Made by a program: the position numbers and the translations under genes. This document shows positions 17,397-26,632 of a stretch of 64,000 nucleotides of DNA, one piece after another. Below the pieces are notes generated by a model. The model saw only the letters and a list, made by a program, of their open reading frames with translations. It was not told where the DNA came from and ran no database searches. Origin of the DNA: an uncultured Clostridia bacterium (GTDB lineage: Bacteria; Bacillota; Clostridia; Oscillospirales; Acutalibacteraceae); the NCBI GenBank assembly GCA_944385055.1, contig CALWVT010000004.1, positions 1-64,000 of the forward strand. Direction: 5' to 3'. The first letter of the stretch is position 1. Each line of letters begins with the position of its first letter.

Positions 17397-18536
17397 TTAG
17401 AACTTGCCGCAGACAGCGTTGGAGATAACGATGCGCTGGATCTCGTTGGTGCCCTCGAAGATCTGGAAGATCTTCGCGTCACGCAGCAGTTTCTCGACCG
17501 GATACTCGCGCGTGTAGCCGTAGCCGCCGAACATCTGGATTGCTTCGGAAGCAACTTCCATCGCGATGTCGGAAGCATAGCACTTTGCGATAGCGGCTTC
17601 CGTCGTGTGCGGCTTGCCCTGATCCATCAGCGTCAGTGCATAGGCGACCATCTGGCGGGCCGTCTCGATCTTGATCTTCATGTCGGCAACCTTGAACTTC
17701 AGCGCCTGGTTCTTCAGGATCGGCTTACCGAACTGGATGCGCTCCTTGCCGTAAGCGACAGCCTCTTCCATGCCGCGCTGGGCGATACCGGTCGCGACGC
17801 AGCCCATCCATGCACGTGCCTGGTCGAGCGTTGCCATTGCGATCTTGAAGCCCTGGCCCTCTTCGCCGATCAGAGCGGAAGCGGGAACACGGCAGTCCTC
17901 GAGGACGACGTCGCACGTGTTGGAAAGACGGATGCCCATCTTGTCCTCTTCGTGGCCGGAGGAGAGGCCCGGCGTGCCGCGGTCGATCAGGAACATGGAC
18001 ATGCCCTTCGAACCCTTCGTCTTATCGGTCATTGCAGCGACGCAGTAGAAGGAAGCAATGCCACCGTTCGTGATGAAGCACTTGCGGCCGTTGAGGATAT
18101 AACTGTCGCCATCCTTGACTGCCGTCGTCTTCGCGGCGGAAGGATCGGAACCTGCGCCCGGCTCGGTCAGAGCGAATGCGCCAAAGCCGCCGCCCATGAT
18201 CAGGTCGCAGACATGCTTCTTCTGCTCTTCGCTGCCAGCGATCAGGACCGGCTTCATGCCCAGGCCGCTCGCGGAAATCGTCGTTGCAAAGCCGGCGTCT
18301 GCCTTCGCCATCTCTTCGATGAGGGCAGCCACGTCAACGCGGCTCAAGCCCATGCCGCCGTACTGCTCCGGCACTTCGAGCATGGTCAGCTGCATCTCGA
18401 TTGCTTTGTCATACATTTCCTTCGGCCACTCGCCGGAACGGTCGTACTCTTTGCACTGTTCCTTTACTTCGCTGTCGCAGAAATCCTTAACAGCACTCAA
18501 CAGGTCTTGTGCTTCTTCAGAAATCAGATATGCCAT
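17397..18536 (-). CDS. Acyl-CoA dehydrogenase (short-chain/butyryl-CoA type)
   Basis: A 379-residue flavoprotein dehydrogenase, the usual length for butyryl-CoA dehydrogenase. Features: FALTEPGAGSDPSA (flavin and substrate contacts), CFITNGG, the FAD adenine-binding MFGGYGYTREYPVEKLLRDAKIFQIFEGTNEIQR, in which the Glu of FEGTNEIQR is the catalytic base. In clostridia such enzymes work with EtfAB to reduce crotonyl-CoA; no etfAB genes are here. It is the last gene of the lactate cluster, after the FAD-linked lactate dehydrogenase. It could feed lactate-derived reducing power into butyrate or caproate formation, which is inference. Start at 18536 has AGGAGG upstream. Confidence 0.92.
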   Translation of the reverse strand: MAYLISEEAQDLLSAVKDFCDSEVKEQCKEYDRSGEWPKEMYDKAIEMQLTMLEVPEQYGGMGLSRVDVAALIEEMAKADAGFATTISASGLGMKPVLIAGSEEQKKHVCDLIMGGGFGAFALTEPGAGSDPSAAKTTAVKDGDSYILNGRKCFITNGGIASFYCVAAMTDKTKGSKGMSMFLIDRGTPGLSSGHEEDKMGIRLSNTCDVVLEDCRVPASALIGEEGQGFKIAMATLDQARAWMGCVATGIAQRGMEEAVAYGKERIQFGKPILKNQALKFKVADMKIKIETARQMVAYALTLMDQGKPHTTEAAIAKCYASDIAMEVASEAIQMFGGYGYTREYPVEKLLRDAKIFQIFEGTNEIQRIVISNAVCGKF

Positions 18537-18584
18537 CTTTTGTTTCCTCCTGCTTTGTCTTGTAAAGTATTTATGTAACAAGCG

Positions 18585-20012
18585 TTACAGCTTGTAACAA
18601 ACTTTGCCAGGATTGAGGATCATGTTCGGGTCGAATACCTCTTTAATCCCTTCCATCAAGCGCATATTCGTCGGGCCAACCATTTCTTCGAGGTATTTCA
18701 TCTTGCCGTGGCCAATGCCGTGCTCGCCGGAAATCTGGCCGCCGAGCTCGGTTGCCTTCTTGTAGGCATGCTCCATAAAGTCGTCGACCTGGCGCTTGAA
18801 TTCCTCAATGTCCATGTCGTTGGAGCAGTTATAGATATGCAGGTTGCCGTCGCCTGCGTGGCCGAAGCTCTTGACCTCAAAGTCATAGTTTTTGGAGATT
18901 TCCTTGATGTATTCAAGGTAATGCGCAATCTCATTGACCGGAACAACGACGTCGCTCTCGTCGAGCAGCTTCGTCTGGGCGGAAATCGCCTCGAGGAAGC
19001 TCGAACGGGCCGCCCATGCGTCACGCTTCAATTGCGGGGAGTCCGCGACGAGCACGTCGAGTGCGCCGGCTTCGAGCACGACTTCGCTTGCGCGCTCGAG
19101 GGTCTCGTTGACCTGGTCCTCATCGTCGCCGTCAAACGTCAGAAGCAGATACGCGTTGATATCCTTGCCCTGGTACTTCTGCGGGAACGTGCTGCGCTCG
19201 ATGTACTTCTCGGACATACGCACGATCTCTTTCTCCATGAATTCGACCGCCTGCGGCTGCAGGTTTGCGCGCATGATCTTCGGCACCGTGGAGATGCACT
19301 CGTCGAGGTTCTCATAAAGCACCACAAGGCTGACCGTGACCTTCGGCATCGGGATGATCTTCAGCGTCAATTCCGTAATCATGCCCAGCGTGCCTTCCGA
19401 GCCGATCATCAGGTTCAACAGCGAATAGCCGGAGCTCGTCTTCGAGACGGAAGCGCCCTCATGGACGATCTCGCCGGTCGGCAGGACGACCGTCATCGCG
19501 CGCACATAGTCGCGCGTCGTGCCGTACTTGACCGCACGCATGCCGCCCGCGTTCGTGGAGACGTTGCCGCCGAGCGTTGCAAACTTCTCGCCCGGATCCG
19601 GCGGATAAAGGAATCCCTGCTTCGCGGCGTCCTCAGCCAGGTCGTTGAGCAGGACGCCCGCCTGCACGCGCACGACCATGTTCTCGGTGTCGTAGCTGAG
19701 AATCTTATTCATGCGCGTCGTGGAGAGCATCACGCCGCCGTGCGTTGCGACGGCAGCGCCCGTCAGGCCCGTGCCGGCGCCGCGCGGCACCACGGGGATG
19801 TGGTGGTCGTTGCACAGCTTCATGACGGCCGCGACCTCTTCGGTCGTCAGCGCTTCGACGACGACATCCGGCTTCGCGCTGCCGTAAATCGGCATTTCGT
19901 CGCGGGTATAGTCATCATTGATGTCGCTGCCCGTGTACGTGCGGCCGGGTGCAATGGCCTTCAGTTCCTCAATCAGTTCAGGTGTTACTTTTTCGTACGT
20001 TACCTGCTTCAT
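18585..20012 (-). CDS. FAD-linked lactate/glycolate dehydrogenase (GlcD/LctD-type)
   Basis: A 475-residue FAD-binding oxidoreductase of the vanillyl-alcohol-oxidase fold. The FAD-binding half includes VVPRGAGTGLTGAAVA and GGNVSTNAGGMRAVKYGTTRDYV, and the C-terminal half has the GHAGDGNLHIYN and ISGEHGIGHGK motifs of the D-lactate/glycolate oxidase family. In Acetobacterium LctD forms an EtfAB complex for flavin-based electron confurcation; the surrounding permease and racemase genes make lactate the likely substrate. Here no Etf genes adjoin it, so its electron acceptor must be encoded elsewhere. The stop codon region overlaps an imperfect hairpin (ACAAGC/GCTTGT) before the acyl-CoA dehydrogenase gene. 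Confidence 0.9.
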   Translation of the reverse strand: MKQVTYEKVTPELIEELKAIAPGRTYTGSDINDDYTRDEMPIYGSAKPDVVVEALTTEEVAAVMKLCNDHHIPVVPRGAGTGLTGAAVATHGGVMLSTTRMNKILSYDTENMVVRVQAGVLLNDLAEDAAKQGFLYPPDPGEKFATLGGNVSTNAGGMRAVKYGTTRDYVRAMTVVLPTGEIVHEGASVSKTSSGYSLLNLMIGSEGTLGMITELTLKIIPMPKVTVSLVVLYENLDECISTVPKIMRANLQPQAVEFMEKEIVRMSEKYIERSTFPQKYQGKDINAYLLLTFDGDDEDQVNETLERASEVVLEAGALDVLVADSPQLKRDAWAARSSFLEAISAQTKLLDESDVVVPVNEIAHYLEYIKEISKNYDFEVKSFGHAGDGNLHIYNCSNDMDIEEFKRQVDDFMEHAYKKATELGGQISGEHGIGHGKMKYLEEMVGPTNMRLMEGIKEVFDPNMILNPGKVCYKL

Positions 20013-20051
20013 AGTGGGAAAACTCCTTTACGTAAAATATCATACTATATC

Positions 20052-20062
20052 GAATCGAAAAT
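20052..20062. promoter_or_regulatory. Repeated GAATCGAAAAT motif (copy 1, before the lactate dehydrogenase gene)
   Basis: GAATCGAAAAT occurs 40 bp upstream of the dehydrogenase start. The same 11-mer is found at 21416-21426 before the racemase gene, and a form with a 3-bp insertion (GAATCGACGAAAAT) at 23101-23114 before the permease gene. Function unknown; see findings. Confidence 0.5.
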
Positions 20063-20107
20063 TTCAATCGCGATATGCAAAAATTAAGGATGAAAATCTT
20101 GCTTTTT

Positions 20108-21397
20108 TTAATTTTTCTGGCGCACAATCACGGAAACACCGTCCGGAATCACCGTAACGGGGGCATCCTTCTGGCCGACGAGGCCGTCCGCCATCTGCAG
20201 GGCCGTGGCGAAATCGGGCGCCCAATGCATCTGCATTTCCTCGACCATTTCCTTCGGCGCCTTCGTGACGAGGATGACCGGATGCTGCAAAAGGATGCGG
20301 CAGAGGATCTGTGCCTCCCACTGGTCGGGGACGGTCTGGTCGCTCGGCGTTGCGAGGAAGCGGTCCATAATCTTCTGTTTATCCTTCTCATTTGCGAAGG
20401 TATCGTACAGAGACTGGCCGCCGTGGCCGTCGCTGCACGCCGAAACCATGATGATGACGCCGCCGGGCGTGCACGTGGCTTCCGCCGCGGTCATGCCCTT
20501 GACGGACTGGTAAATGTTCTGGTCGAGCGGGTAGCCGCCGTTCGTCGAGACGACGATCGGTGCGGGCACCGCGTCAACGCCGGCCAGGGAATCGCAGAAC
20601 GCGCAGCCCTTTTCATGCGCTTTCTCGAGGTCGCCCGCAAACGCGGCGATGACCTTCTTGTCCGCGTCGATGACGACGTTGACGATGAACGCGAGGCCGG
20701 CCCGGCGGGCTGCCCAAACCATGTCCTTGTGGATCGGGTTGCCTTCGAGGATGCCGGTGCGGGCAAAGGGGCTTGCGATAAAAGCGGAGCAGTGGTTCGC
20801 CATGACCGTCGTGCGGCTGGAAACGCCGGGCAGGACGCTCTTGCGGCCGCCGGAGAAGCCCGCGAAGAAGTGGGGCTCGATAAAGCCTTCGCTCAAAAGC
20901 AGGTCGGCCTCTGCCGCGATGCGGTTAATGTACAGAGCGCCGCCGGACGGGAGCGTGCCCAAATGGACCATGTTTTCGCTGTCCGCGCTGTCGTGGACGA
21001 CGAAGTTTAGGCCGCTGTGGTAGTAGAGCTCCTCGCCGTACTTCTGCAGCATCTCGGCCTCGGTGGTCAGGCGGTGGAAGCCCGTCGCGAGCAGCACCGT
21101 GATGTGGGCGTCCGGGTTGCCTTCGCGGATCTCGCGCACCATCTCGGGCAGGATCACCTTGCTCGGGACCGGGCGGGTGTGGTCGCTGCTGATGATGACG
21201 ATGTTGTTCTTCCCGCGCACCAGTTCATGCAGCGGCGGGGAAGCGATCGGGTTCGCGAGCGCCGCGCGCACGAGCGCACTTTCGCCGGCTTCCGGGTGGA
21301 AGTCGTGCGCTTTGGACTGCAGGACGCCGGCTAAGCGCGCGTCCGGGATCTCGGCCTCGAGTTTCCCAGTGCCAAAGGGCAGATGAAACGTAGCCAT
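20108..21397 (-). CDS. larA: Nickel-dependent lactate racemase-family protein (LarA)
   Basis: A 429-residue LarA homologue. LarA interconverts D- and L-lactate using a covalently bound nickel-pincer nucleotide. Expected features are present: SSDHTRPVP, ATGFHRLTTEAE with the first catalytic-type His, GFIEPHFFAGFSGGRKSVLPGVSS containing the lysine position that anchors the pincer cofactor, NHCSAFIA with a nickel-ligand His candidate, and NGGYPLDQNIYQSVKGM. LarA homologues differ in substrate, but the lactate permease and dehydrogenase neighbours support lactate. The cofactor-making LarB, LarC and LarE are not in the window. RBS AGGAGG precedes the ATG. Confidence 0.9.
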   Translation of the reverse strand: MATFHLPFGTGKLEAEIPDARLAGVLQSKAHDFHPEAGESALVRAALANPIASPPLHELVRGKNNIVIISSDHTRPVPSKVILPEMVREIREGNPDAHITVLLATGFHRLTTEAEMLQKYGEELYYHSGLNFVVHDSADSENMVHLGTLPSGGALYINRIAAEADLLLSEGFIEPHFFAGFSGGRKSVLPGVSSRTTVMANHCSAFIASPFARTGILEGNPIHKDMVWAARRAGLAFIVNVVIDADKKVIAAFAGDLEKAHEKGCAFCDSLAGVDAVPAPIVVSTNGGYPLDQNIYQSVKGMTAAEATCTPGGVIIMVSACSDGHGGQSLYDTFANEKDKQKIMDRFLATPSDQTVPDQWEAQILCRILLQHPVILVTKAPKEMVEEMQMHWAPDFATALQMADGLVGQKDAPVTVIPDGVSVIVRQKN

Positions 21398-21415
21398 GAA
21401 AGAGCCTCCTTTTTG

Positions 21416-21426
21416 GAATCGAAAAT
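21416..21426. promoter_or_regulatory. Repeated GAATCGAAAAT motif (copy 2, before larA)
   Basis: Exact copy of the 11-mer at 20052-20062, about 20 bp upstream of the racemase gene in the same orientation relative to transcription. Confidence 0.5.
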
Positions 21427-21485
21427 CGGTCTGTATCTTCTAAAAATCGAACGAGAGAAATCGTTTCAAAGGACCCATCCGGGGC

Positions 21486-23051
21486 TTATCCGAACAGGGC
21501 CATCAGCGGCTGGCCCAGCAGGGCGATCACGCCGAACGCCACAACGAAGATGACGTAATACGGTGCGGCCTTGCGCATGATCTTGCTCTCGTCGCCGACC
21601 GTGCCGGTGGAAGCCGTCGCGATCGTGATGCTCTGCGGCGAAAGGATTTTGCCGGCCGTCGCGCCGATACCGTTGGCCGCAACGAGCCAAACGGGGCTGA
21701 TCGAGAGGCTTTCGGCCGCGGCCGCCTGGAGGTTCGCAAAGAGCACCGAAGAGCTCGTCGCGCTGCCCGTGACGAACGTGCCGATCGAGCCGATCAACGG
21801 CGCAAACAGCGGATACGCCACGCCGGAGAGGGCCAGGAACTCGGCGATGCTCGCCGTCATGCCCGCATAGCCCATAATCTTGGCCGCCGCGAGGATGCAC
21901 ACGAGCGTCAGGATTGTTTTCGACATCTGCTTCAACGAAGCCCAGAGCACGCCGCCCATCGTCTTCCAGCTTGCCTTCTGAATCAGGCCGCCGACAAACG
22001 CGGAGATAAAGATCAGCACGCCAGGTGCGAGGATCCAGTTAAACGTCTGCGTCGTGGCTTCCGCGTTCGGGCCGCCCGCGTAGATCTGGACGGTCGTGGA
22101 CGCCTGCGCGAGCAGGTTATGTACCGGCGCCACAATGCTCGACGTGACGAGCAAGAGCACAAAAATCAGAATAAACGGCGACCAGGCGCGCAGCTTTCCC
22201 ATCTGCGGTTTCTTGGCGGCCTCGGCCGCTGCCCCCTCTTCTTTGACAACCGCAAACTTCGGGTCCGTCTTCTTCATGAACTTCTTCGCATAGAAGCCCG
22301 TGGCCACCATGCAGACGATGGAAGCGATGACATTGGGCAGTTCCGCACCGATGAGCATGGCCGTCAAGAACTGCGGCACCACAAACGACAGCGCCGACAC
22401 GAGCGTGACGCCCCAGGCGCCCTTCATGCCCTTAAAGCCGCCGCCGACCATCAGCGTCATGAAAAACGGCGTGATGAATACCAATAGGCACATCTGCAGC
22501 ATCACAACCCCGGCCAGCTCCCCGGACGGGATGCCCGTCAGGCTCGCCGCCGTCGTCGTCGGGATGCCGATCGAGCCGAATGCCGTCGGCGTCGCGTTTG
22601 CCACAAGGCACGCCACGGCCGCGAGCACCGGGTTAAAGCCCAGGCCGACGAGAATGCTCGCCGGGATCGCAACGGCCGTGCCGAAGCCGGCCATGCCTTC
22701 CATGAAGCCGCCGAAGCCCCAGCCTAAAATCAGCGCCAGCACGCGCCGGTCGTTCGAAATGCTCGTGAGCATGTCCTTGATGCAGTCCATCGCGCCGGTC
22801 TTTACGCAGAGATTATACGTAAAGATGGCCGCCACGATGACCAGCGAGATCGGCCACAGCGCCATAATCGCGCCGTCGAGCGCGCCCGTCGCGACACTCA
22901 CGGCCGAATCCTGCCACTTTGCCAGCGCCAGTACGATGGCGATGACCAAAGCGATCGGGCAGGCCTTGTAGGCTGGCATCTTCAGCGCGGTCAGCGCGAC
23001 AGCAAGCCACAGGATAGGCAGCAGCCCTAAGATGAAGTTCAAAAATTCCAC
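21486..23051 (-). CDS. lldP: L-lactate permease family transporter
   Basis: A 521-residue LctP-family membrane protein (proton-coupled lactate/glycolate uptake) with about 12-14 hydrophobic segments. Family signatures include the N-terminal pattern LPILWLAVALTALKMPAYKACPIAL, GWGFGGFMEGMAGFGTAVAIPASILVGLGFNP, ATPTAFGSIGIPTTT, and the C-terminal GSIGTFVTGSATSSSVLFANLQ with GANGIGATAGKILSPQSI-like sequence. It is the first gene of the lactate operon. The start is probably the GTG at 23051 (AAAGGAAG upstream). A sigma-A promoter and a palindromic operator lie in the 370-bp region shared with the divergent GntR-type regulator. Confidence 0.92.
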   Translation of the reverse strand: MEFLNFILGLLPILWLAVALTALKMPAYKACPIALVIAIVLALAKWQDSAVSVATGALDGAIMALWPISLVIVAAIFTYNLCVKTGAMDCIKDMLTSISNDRRVLALILGWGFGGFMEGMAGFGTAVAIPASILVGLGFNPVLAAVACLVANATPTAFGSIGIPTTTAASLTGIPSGELAGVVMLQMCLLVFITPFFMTLMVGGGFKGMKGAWGVTLVSALSFVVPQFLTAMLIGAELPNVIASIVCMVATGFYAKKFMKKTDPKFAVVKEEGAAAEAAKKPQMGKLRAWSPFILIFVLLLVTSSIVAPVHNLLAQASTTVQIYAGGPNAEATTQTFNWILAPGVLIFISAFVGGLIQKASWKTMGGVLWASLKQMSKTILTLVCILAAAKIMGYAGMTASIAEFLALSGVAYPLFAPLIGSIGTFVTGSATSSSVLFANLQAAAAESLSISPVWLVAANGIGATAGKILSPQSITIATASTGTVGDESKIMRKAAPYYVIFVVAFGVIALLGQPLMALFG

Positions 23052-23108
23052 AATACACGCTTCCTTTCTGTGAGGGGGGTTCCAGTAGATCTATAGAGTC
23101 GAATCGAC

Positions 23109-23131
23109 GAAAATTGGTTCTACCAATTTTC
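23109..23131. promoter_or_regulatory. LldR/PdhR-type operator upstream of lldP
   Basis: A perfect 23-bp palindrome with 10-bp arms around TCT; its core TTGGT-TCT-ACCAA matches the TGGTNNNACCA consensus of the FadR/PdhR/LldR branch of GntR regulators. It lies about 40-60 bp downstream of the lldP promoter, a roadblock position. A FadR-type regulator is encoded divergently 300 bp away. Confidence 0.75.
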
Positions 23132-23175
23132 TCGGGATTGCCTATCCTGATGATTTTATCAGCTTTTCTTCTTCC

Positions 23176-23204
23176 ATCTTATGCGCATGTTATTAAAAAG
23201 TCAA
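23176..23204 (-). promoter_or_regulatory. Promoter of the lactate operon
   Basis: Minus strand: TTGACT (23199-23204), 17-bp spacer, TAAGAT (23176-23181). Confidence 0.7.
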
Positions 23205-23348
23205 GAAAAAGTTTGCAAAACTCTAGCATTTGTGAGAGGTTCTAAAGATACAAAAACATTTTTGTGCAACTTTTTGGTAGGGCCACGCGTTTCCTCTTTT
23301 TTCAAATCTTTTTCCTGATAATCCCCCACGTTTTCCAGCACACGTCAA

Positions 23349-23377
23349 TTGCGCAAAAGCAGTTTTTATGGTATAGT
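23349..23377 (+). promoter_or_regulatory. Promoter of the GntR-type regulator
   Basis: TTGCGC (23349-23354), 17-bp spacer, TATAGT (23372-23377), followed by AAGGAGGG before the TTG start. Confidence 0.65.
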
Positions 23378-23427
23378 CTGAAAAGGAAAACGGCCTTTTA
23401 AGGGCCGGCAAGGAGGGCTTTCGAATC

Positions 23428-24147
23428 TTGGAACAGACAAAACCATACCAGCGCGTGCTCGCCTATTTGAAGGAGGGGCTTTTAAGCGGGGCCCTCGTGC
23501 TGGGCGACCCGCTGCCGCCGGAACGCGAGCTGGCGGAGACGCTCGGCATCAGCCGCAACTCGGTGCGGGAGGCGATCCGGCAGATCGAGCACATGGGGTT
23601 TCTGCGCAGCAGCCAGGGGGCCGGGAATTTTCTGTGCTGCGACCTGCAGCAGAACCTGCAGGATTCGCTGGAGATGCTGATGATCCTGCGCCGCATGGAT
23701 TACCGGCAGCTGACCGACCTGCGCGCCGGCCTGGAGCAGGAGGCCGCCGAATTGGCCCTTGCGCGCATCACGGACGAACAGGCCCGGCAGCTCATGCAGA
23801 CGGCGCAGCGGATTCCGAAAGAGCCGCTGCACACCGCCGCGCATCTCGACAAGCAGTTTCACGACCGCATCGCGGAGATTGCCGGCAACGAACTGATCCT
23901 CCAGATCCTAAAGGCCCTCTCCTCGACGATTGACCGCTTTATCACGAACACGCGGCAGCGCATCCTGCGCGACCCGAACCGGGCCTCCCAGCTGCAGTAC
24001 GCGCACGAGGAGATCGCCCAGGCGTTCCTCGAGCACGACGCGGTGCTGCTCACGCTCGCCATCCGCCACCATTTTCACGTCGTGCGCATGCACATCGACA
24101 CGATGGAGCAAAACGGGGCTCCCCCGAAACTCCTTAAAAATGCATAA
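23428..24147 (+). CDS. GntR-family regulator, FadR subfamily (lactate-responsive candidate)
   Basis: A 239-residue regulator: N-terminal GntR winged helix (LPPERELAETLGISRNSVREAIRQIEHMGFLRSSQGAGNF, residues about 30-75) and a C-terminal all-helical FCD ligand domain containing the metal-binding pattern DLRAGLEQEAAELA, LDKQFHDRIAEIAGN and a late HHFHVVRMHI. Start is a TTG with AAGGAGGG 10 nt upstream. It is divergent from the lactate permease operon, and the TTGGT-N3-ACCAA palindrome between them is the operator type of LldR, so it probably represses the cluster until lactate binds. That role is inference from context and motif. Confidence 0.9.
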   Translation: MEQTKPYQRVLAYLKEGLLSGALVLGDPLPPERELAETLGISRNSVREAIRQIEHMGFLRSSQGAGNFLCCDLQQNLQDSLEMLMILRRMDYRQLTDLRAGLEQEAAELALARITDEQARQLMQTAQRIPKEPLHTAAHLDKQFHDRIAEIAGNELILQILKALSSTIDRFITNTRQRILRDPNRASQLQYAHEEIAQAFLEHDAVLLTLAIRHHFHVVRMHIDTMEQNGAPPKLLKNA

Positions 24148-24148
24148 C

Positions 24149-24192
24149 AAAAAGGCACACCTCCGAAACGGCTCGGATGTGTGCCTTTTTTT
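24149..24192. terminator. Bidirectional terminator between gntR-type gene and pyrG
   Basis: AAAGGCACAC (24151-24160) pairs with GTGTGCCTTT (24179-24188), with T-runs on both sides and an additional inner CCGA/TCGG pairing. Confidence 0.88.
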
Positions 24193-24240
24193 GAAAACCG
24201 GCCCGCGGGAAACCGCGCTGCCGTTTATGCATGTTTTACG

Positions 24241-25942
<1,702 letters not shown>

Positions 25943-25958
25943 GCGCGCCGCCGCAAAG

Positions 25959-25993
25959 CGAAAGCCGCGGGCTCCGGGGAGCCGCGGCTTTCG
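25959..25993. terminator. Terminator after the TetR-type gene
   Basis: CGAAAGCCGCGG (25959-25970) pairs with CCGCGGCTTTCG (25982-25993). The T-run on the minus strand is weak (TTTCGCTTT), so termination efficiency is uncertain. Confidence 0.6.
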
Positions 25994-26007
25994 AAAAAAG
26001 GCCTTGA

Positions 26008-26589
26008 TCAGGCGGGGGCGTCCGGTCCGCCGGCTCCCCCCTGTTCCTCCTGCATGACACATTCCGCGAGGCGCACCACCGCGTGGCGCACGAGGCCCAC
26101 GAACTCGCCGGGCGGGATATCCTCCTCGTTTAAAAGCCAGCGCACGATCACGACGCGGCAGGCATCCGTAAAGATCTGGGAATAAAACGAGATATGTTTC
26201 TCGTCCTCGCTGAACAATTCCTCAAAATACGGCTCGACAATCGCGCGCAGCACCTCCGCGAAATAATCCGTAAACGAGTTCTGCCCCGTCACCTGCAAGG
26301 CGTTCGCGTAAAACGGGCGGTTGTCGTAAAAATAGCGCGCGACCTGCTCCAAAAGCGACCAGCCGTCGAGGTTCTGCAAATCCTGGCTCTGCAGGTTCTC
26401 AATCAGCTCCGTGTAGAAAATCCAGTTGACGAGGTCATATTTATCCCGGAAATGGTAATAAAAGCTCTGGCGGTTCATCGAGCAGCGCGTACAGATGTCG
26501 CTGATGCTGATTTTGGCAAACGGCTTCTCCGCCATCAGGGATTTCATCGCATCGGCCAACGCCTTTTTTGTAATGTTGGAATCCGCCAT
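26008..26589 (-). CDS. TetR/AcrR-family transcriptional regulator
   Basis: A 193-residue regulator with an N-terminal TetR helix-turn-helix (KKALADAMKSLMAEKPFAKISISDICTRCSMNRQSFYYHFRDKYDLVNWIFYTEL, residues about 8-62) and a helical C-terminal domain of the type seen in DhaS-like members. It starts 43 bp after ilvD on the same strand and is probably cotranscribed with it. The ligand is unknown. A link to branched-chain amino acid synthesis is only suggested by position. Confidence 0.88.
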   Translation of the reverse strand: MADSNITKKALADAMKSLMAEKPFAKISISDICTRCSMNRQSFYYHFRDKYDLVNWIFYTELIENLQSQDLQNLDGWSLLEQVARYFYDNRPFYANALQVTGQNSFTDYFAEVLRAIVEPYFEELFSEDEKHISFYSQIFTDACRVVIVRWLLNEEDIPPGEFVGLVRHAVVRLAECVMQEEQGGAGGPDAPA

Positions 26590-26632
26590 CGATACGGCGC
26601 CCTCCTTTCCGCCAAAGAATCCTGCGGGGCAC

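Noticed and set aside
18708-20087. A 459-codon open frame antisense to the lactate dehydrogenase gene
   Set aside because: It is a shadow frame of GC-rich coding DNA; its translation is Arg/His/Asp-rich without domain motifs, and the opposite frame encodes a complete conserved enzyme.
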